Shown piece by piece: positions 60,835-64,000 of a stretch of 64,000 nt of DNA. The notes under the pieces are model-generated. The model did no database searches and was not told the origin of the DNA. It saw only the letters and a list, made by a program, of their open reading frames with translations. The stretch comes from Roseburia sp. 831b (GTDB lineage Bacteria > Bacillota > Clostridia > Lachnospirales > Lachnospiraceae). A program made the translations under genes and the position numbers. The stretch spans positions 62,001-126,000 of the forward strand of contig NZ_CP135162.1 in assembly GCF_001940165.2 (NCBI RefSeq), in the 5' to 3' direction. Position 1 is the stretch's first letter. Each line of letters starts with the position of its first letter.

Positions 60835-61761
60835 ATGGGATATATTCATTCACTTGAAACATTTGGAACCGTAGACGGACCAGGCGTCCGTTTCGTTGTA
60901 TTTTTTGAAGGATGTCCAATGCGCTGCCAGTATTGTCACAATCCAGACACCTGGCATATGCAGGATGGAACAAAGATGCAGGCAGATGAGATCATTGAAA
61001 AAATGGAACGAAACCGTTCCTATTATGCGACCGGTGGAATTACAGCAACGGGTGGCGAGCCGATGATGCAGCTGGATTTTTTACTGGAGCTTTTCACCAA
61101 GGCAAAAGAAAAAGGGATTCCTACCTGTCTGGACACTTCCGGCATTATGTTTCCTGGGACGCAAGAAAATGTATTATGTCAAGAGAAGATACCAGGCATG
61201 GAAGATTCTTTATGTCCAGAAAAGTTATCAGGCAAGGAAGATTCCTTATGTCCAGAAAAGTTAGCAGACAAGGAAGATTCTTTATGTCAAGAGAAGATAC
61301 CAGGCATGGAAGATTCCTTATGTCCAGGGGAAAAACAGAAAAAAGACCGGCTTGAAAAGATTGCCTGTCTGATGGAGGTAACCGACCTTGTGATGCTTGA
61401 CATCAAGCACATAGACGATACAGAGCATCGCAAACTGACCGGTCAGTCCAATCAGAACATTCTTTCCTTTGCAAAATACTTAGATTCGATTGGAAAACCG
61501 GTGTGGATTCGTCATGTGGTAGTTCCAGGAATTACCTTAGAAGAACACGAGTTAAAAGAACTTGGCAGATTTTTAAGCACACTTTCCAATGTTGAAAAAT
61601 TAGAAGTTTTGCCGTATCATTCGCTTGGAAAAGTTAAGTACGACAATCTCGGCATCGAGTACCCACTAAAAGATACACCGCAGACGACCAAGGAACAGGC
61701 GGCGTGGGCAAGGGAACAAATCTGTTCTACCTGGAAAAGGGAGAAAACAGGGGAAAATTAA
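60835..61761 (+). CDS. pflA: Pyruvate formate-lyase activating enzyme with Cys-repeat insertion
   Basis: The ATG at 60835 starts MGYIHSLETFGTVDGPGVRF as in other PFL activases; the upstream frame to 60718 is non-coding leader. The radical SAM cluster is CX3CX2C at Cys27, Cys31, Cys34 (EGCPMRCQYCHNP), with ITATGGEPMMQ for SAM. Downstream are TDLVMLDIKHID and LPYHSLGKVKYDNLG. At 308 residues it is about 60 longer than typical. The excess is four 12-residue tandem repeats (LC-x-EK-x(5)-EDS) inserted after CLDTSGI, each with one cysteine. The repeats lie in a loop of the barrel where the size varies in homologues. The enzyme installs the glycyl radical on PflB. Confidence 0.95.
   Translation: MGYIHSLETFGTVDGPGVRFVVFFEGCPMRCQYCHNPDTWHMQDGTKMQADEIIEKMERNRSYYATGGITATGGEPMMQLDFLLELFTKAKEKGIPTCLDTSGIMFPGTQENVLCQEKIPGMEDSLCPEKLSGKEDSLCPEKLADKEDSLCQEKIPGMEDSLCPGEKQKKDRLEKIACLMEVTDLVMLDIKHIDDTEHRKLTGQSNQNILSFAKYLDSIGKPVWIRHVVVPGITLEEHELKELGRFLSTLSNVEKLEVLPYHSLGKVKYDNLGIEYPLKDTPQTTKEQAAWAREQICSTWKREKTGEN
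61174..61330 (+). repeat. 36-bp tandem repeats within pflA
   Basis: Four in-frame 36-bp units begin at 61174, 61210, 61246 and 61282, with a partial fifth at 61318. Protein units: LCQEKIPGMEDS, LCPEKLSGKEDS, LCPEKLADKEDS, LCQEKIPGMEDS. Units 1 and 4 are almost identical in DNA as well. Confidence 0.95.
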
Positions 61762-61784
61762 GAAAATATAAATAAGCTTTTGAC

Positions 61785-61857
61785 TTGTTTTGTGCCCGGG
61801 CAGGCTCTATAATGAATCTAACCAAAGGGATATCCAGTTTGGATATCCTTTTTTGAC
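61785..61857 (+). promoter_or_regulatory. Promoter followed by terminator before the second MATE gene
   Basis: TTGTTT (61785-61790), 17 bp, TATAAT (61808-61813). Shortly after, GGATATCC-AGTTT-GGATATCC (61828-61848) forms a stem whose flanking AAAG/TTTT extend it, with a T-run. The hairpin probably ends the pfl transcript, and any transcript from this promoter must pass it. Confidence 0.6.
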
Positions 61858-61882
61858 TAGGGGATTAGGGAGGTTACATGGG

Positions 61883-63244
61883 ATGAAATTCGCAATGTCA
61901 GAGGGACAAAAGAGGTTTTACAAAGATCTTGCTGCGCTTGTGATACCGATTTCAATTCAGAATCTACTCACAAATGCGGTGAATTCAGCAGATGTATTTA
62001 TGCTTGGCTATGTGGGACAGTCAGCACTTTCAGCAGTGTCGTTAGCGAATCAGTTTCAGTTTATATTAGGAGGATTTTTCTTCGGAATCACATCGGGAAT
62101 TACGATGTTGGCGTCTCAATATTGGGGAAAAAAGGACACCGATTCTATTCAGACAGTCATGGGAATTGCGATGAAGATTTCGTTTGTGATTTGTCTGATT
62201 ATATTTTGTGGTGCTGTTTTTGCACCGGAAGTTTTGATGAAAATATACACAAATGATGCAGAATTAATCGCGATTGGGGCATCCTATCTAAGGGTCATTG
62301 GAACATCCTATCTGCTTATGAGTGTGTCACAGGTATACCTTTGCATTTTAAGAAGTACGGAGAGAGCAAAAATCAGTACTGCAATCAGCAGCACGGCATT
62401 GATTTTAAATATTGCATTGAATGCAGTCTTTATCTTTGGACTTTTTGGAATGCCAAAGCTTGGCGTTGTCGGTGTCGCAATTGCAACTGTGATATCGCGA
62501 GTGGTGGAAGTGTTTCTTTGCGTAGTTGATATGATGCGCGGAAAAAGTTTTCAAGTAAAACTAAGCACTGTGTTTGCCAGAAATAAACTGCTGTTTCAGG
62601 ATTATTTAAAATATTCGATACCGGCATTGGCAAATGATATTTTGTGGACACTGGCGTTTTCCACCTATTCGATTATTATGGGACATATGAATTCGGATGT
62701 TGTTGCGGCAAGTTCAGTTGCAACGACAGTGCGAGATTTGCTTACTATTGTCTGTTATGGCCTTTCGTCCGGTGGTTCCGTTTTGCTTGGAATTGAGATT
62801 GGAGAGGGACGGATGGAGCATGCAAAGAAAGACGCTTCCAGACTATGTCATGCAACCTTTATGTTTGGTGTATTGACAGGTTTGCTGATTTTAGCAACAA
62901 GACCGTTGGTATTTGCCTGTTTCCAGCTAAGCGACCGTGCTTACGAGTACTTAAATATTATGCTGATCATCAGTTCTTATTATGTGGTAGGGCAGACGAT
63001 GAACACGGTAACAATCGCAGGAATTTTCCGTGCGGGCGGAGATTCCAGATTCGGAATGATCTGTGATGCAGTCACAATGTGGTGTATCTGTGTTCCGCTC
63101 GGATTTTTGAGTGCGTTTGTATTTAAATTACCGCCGATGGTGGTGTATTTTATCCTCTGTCTGGATGAATTCTGGAAGATTCCAGTGGTTTACCACCATT
63201 ACAAGAGTTATAAGTGGCTGAAAGATATTACGAGAGATTTTTAG
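61883..63244 (+). CDS. MATE family efflux transporter
   Basis: The ATG at 61883 follows GGGAGG at nine bases; the longer frame from 61790 runs through the terminator. The 453-residue protein has twelve helices: LAALVIPISIQNLLTNAVNSADVFMLGYVGQSALSAVSLAN is the typical N-terminal MATE helix pair, and VVGVAIATVISRVVEVFLC and VAASSVATTVRDL belong to later helices. It exports drugs or metabolites using a Na+ or H+ gradient. No regulator is adjacent. Confidence 0.9.
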   Translation: MKFAMSEGQKRFYKDLAALVIPISIQNLLTNAVNSADVFMLGYVGQSALSAVSLANQFQFILGGFFFGITSGITMLASQYWGKKDTDSIQTVMGIAMKISFVICLIIFCGAVFAPEVLMKIYTNDAELIAIGASYLRVIGTSYLLMSVSQVYLCILRSTERAKISTAISSTALILNIALNAVFIFGLFGMPKLGVVGVAIATVISRVVEVFLCVVDMMRGKSFQVKLSTVFARNKLLFQDYLKYSIPALANDILWTLAFSTYSIIMGHMNSDVVAASSVATTVRDLLTIVCYGLSSGGSVLLGIEIGEGRMEHAKKDASRLCHATFMFGVLTGLLILATRPLVFACFQLSDRAYEYLNIMLIISSYYVVGQTMNTVTIAGIFRAGGDSRFGMICDAVTMWCICVPLGFLSAFVFKLPPMVVYFILCLDEFWKIPVVYHHYKSYKWLKDITRDF

Positions 63245-63411
63245 GAAGAAAGAAAAAGTGTGAAAAATGCTCCGCAAGAATCGCACTGAGGCGAAGTTGA
63301 ACAATGTCGCAAATGCGACCCGCCGCAGGCGGAGAATTCTGCAAGCGAGATTTTTTCATACACAAGTTTGTGCGAGACACAAACTTGGAATGTGCAGGAA
63401 TGGAGATTAGA
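63245..63411 (+). other. Hairpin-rich intergenic region
   Basis: Small stems occur in a row: GTCGC/GCGAC (63306-63319), CGCC/GGCG (about 63321-63332) and the perfect 10-bp CAAGTTTGTG / CACAAACTTG (63363-63387, loop CGAGA). There is a T6 run at 63351 that could end the MATE transcript. No gene. Confidence 0.55.
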
Positions 63412-64000
63412 ATGTTAGAACAGAAACTTGAGTTCCATGAGATTTGTCTAAGTGACCAGGAATGGATGAATGAGAAACTAAAGGAAGACAATCTGGGAGC
63501 TTGTGAATATTGCTTTGCAAACAACTATTTATGGAGGAAGGTGTATCATACAGAAGCAGCGCAGTTATTTGACTGTGGCATTATCCGGTTTCACGAAGAG
63601 GGAAACCACATTGTCTATTCGTTCCCATTTGGAAATGGAGACAAGAAAAAAGTGCTTTCTTATCTGAAAGAACAGTGTGAAAAAGAGGGACGAACTTTGG
63701 AACTGTATCCAATTGTGGACGAAGACAGGTTGGAATTATTGGAGTGGTTTCCGGGTCAGTTCGAGGTGGATGCAGACCGCGATGATTTTGATTATGTGTA
63801 TACCGTGGAAAAGCTTTCTACTTTAAAAGGCAAGAAACTCCACGGAAAAAGAAATCACATTGCGCGTTTCAAGGATGCGGATGACTGGAGTTACGAGCCG
63901 CTTTCCGATGAAAATGCCTTGGAATGTAAAAAAATGGCATTCCAGTGGAGCAAACTTCGGGAAGAAAAGTGGAACGAGGAAATGCAGCAGGAACTGGATG
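63412..64000 (+). CDS. DUF2156 (phosphatidylglycerol lysyltransferase C-terminal-like) protein, 3' end missing
   Basis: An ATG at 63412 (weak GGAGATTAG upstream) opens a frame that runs off the window. It includes LGACEYCFANNYLWRKVY, HIVYSFPFGNGDKKKVL, LELYPIVDEDRLELLEWFPG, and DYVYTVEKLSTLKGKKLHGKRNHIARF. These blocks match the DUF2156/GNAT-like fold found in COG2898 and related proteins. The role of stand-alone Firmicute members is unclear; tRNA-dependent aminoacyl transfer is one possibility. Visible residues: about 196. Confidence 0.8.
   Translation, partial: MLEQKLEFHEICLSDQEWMNEKLKEDNLGACEYCFANNYLWRKVYHTEAAQLFDCGIIRFHEEGNHIVYSFPFGNGDKKKVLSYLKEQCEKEGRTLELYPIVDEDRLELLEWFPGQFEVDADRDDFDYVYTVEKLSTLKGKKLHGKRNHIARFKDADDWSYEPLSDENALECKKMAFQWSKLREEKWNEEMQQELD

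Noticed and set aside
1..64000. CRISPR arrays, tRNA or rRNA genes
   Set aside because: No regularly spaced repeat array and no cloverleaf or rRNA-like sequence was recognised in reading the window; a covariance scan would settle this.

Overview
The window looks like chromosome from a low-GC anaerobic Firmicute, most probably a Lachnospiraceae-type gut Clostridium. Supporting signs are AGGAGG ribosome binding sites, the gene order ecfA1-ecfA2-ecfT-truA-rplM-rpsI, a pflB/pflA pair behind a ZTP riboswitch, and several small proteins that I associate with this family. This assignment is inference from gene content; no rRNA, tRNA or CRISPR array was seen.

Layout. 0-8 kb: end of an rRNA methyltransferase, a decayed carbon-nitrogen hydrolase remnant, a Nudix hydrolase, a TauE/SafE exporter, a secreted beta-helix (GH55-like) protein, an acetyltransferase and a RumA/RlmD-type methyltransferase. 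8-11.3 kb: acetyltransferase, unknown protein and sugar isomerase, ending in a three-part gene wreck (nucleoside phosphorylase, serine recombinase, 2-hydroxyacid dehydrogenase). 11.3-21.6 kb: aldo/keto reductase, one frameshifted and two intact ABC exporters, a MATE pump on the minus strand, a 252-bp hairpin, an IS91-type transposon and a MerR regulator. 21.7-29 kb: TrkA-TrkH potassium uptake, SseB, YbaK, DUF308, HD-GYP. 28.5-33.6 kb: TetR-MMPL-YhgE-like export unit. 33.8-40 kb: MntP-like pump, B12-binding radical SAM, exonuclease, VanW-type wall protein. 39.7-45.7 kb: AIRS-like, trmL, ECF transporter energizing module, truA, then rplM-rpsI from their own strong promoter.

45.7-50 kb is accessory: an excisionase-like remnant, a candidate type I toxin-antitoxin locus, a MarR regulator with a perfect operator plus its YczE-type membrane protein, and an IS1182-like insertion next to a truncated gene. 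50-58 kb: MetY, TspO, ABC-F, Dus, CorA, NudC and a radical SAM protein. 58-62 kb: promoter, ZTP riboswitch with terminator, pflB, and pflA carrying an unusual cysteine-containing 12-residue tandem repeat. The window ends with a second MATE pump and the start of a DUF2156 protein.

Functional themes are anaerobic pyruvate metabolism tied to one-carbon status (ZTP-pfl), drug or peptide export with local regulators (MerR/MATE, TetR/MMPL, MarR/YczE, ABC pairs), ion homeostasis (Trk, CorA, MntP) and translation/RNA modification. Signs of gene loss and mobile DNA cluster at 0.8-1, 10.1-11.2, 13.4, 19-20.7 and 45.7-50 kb.
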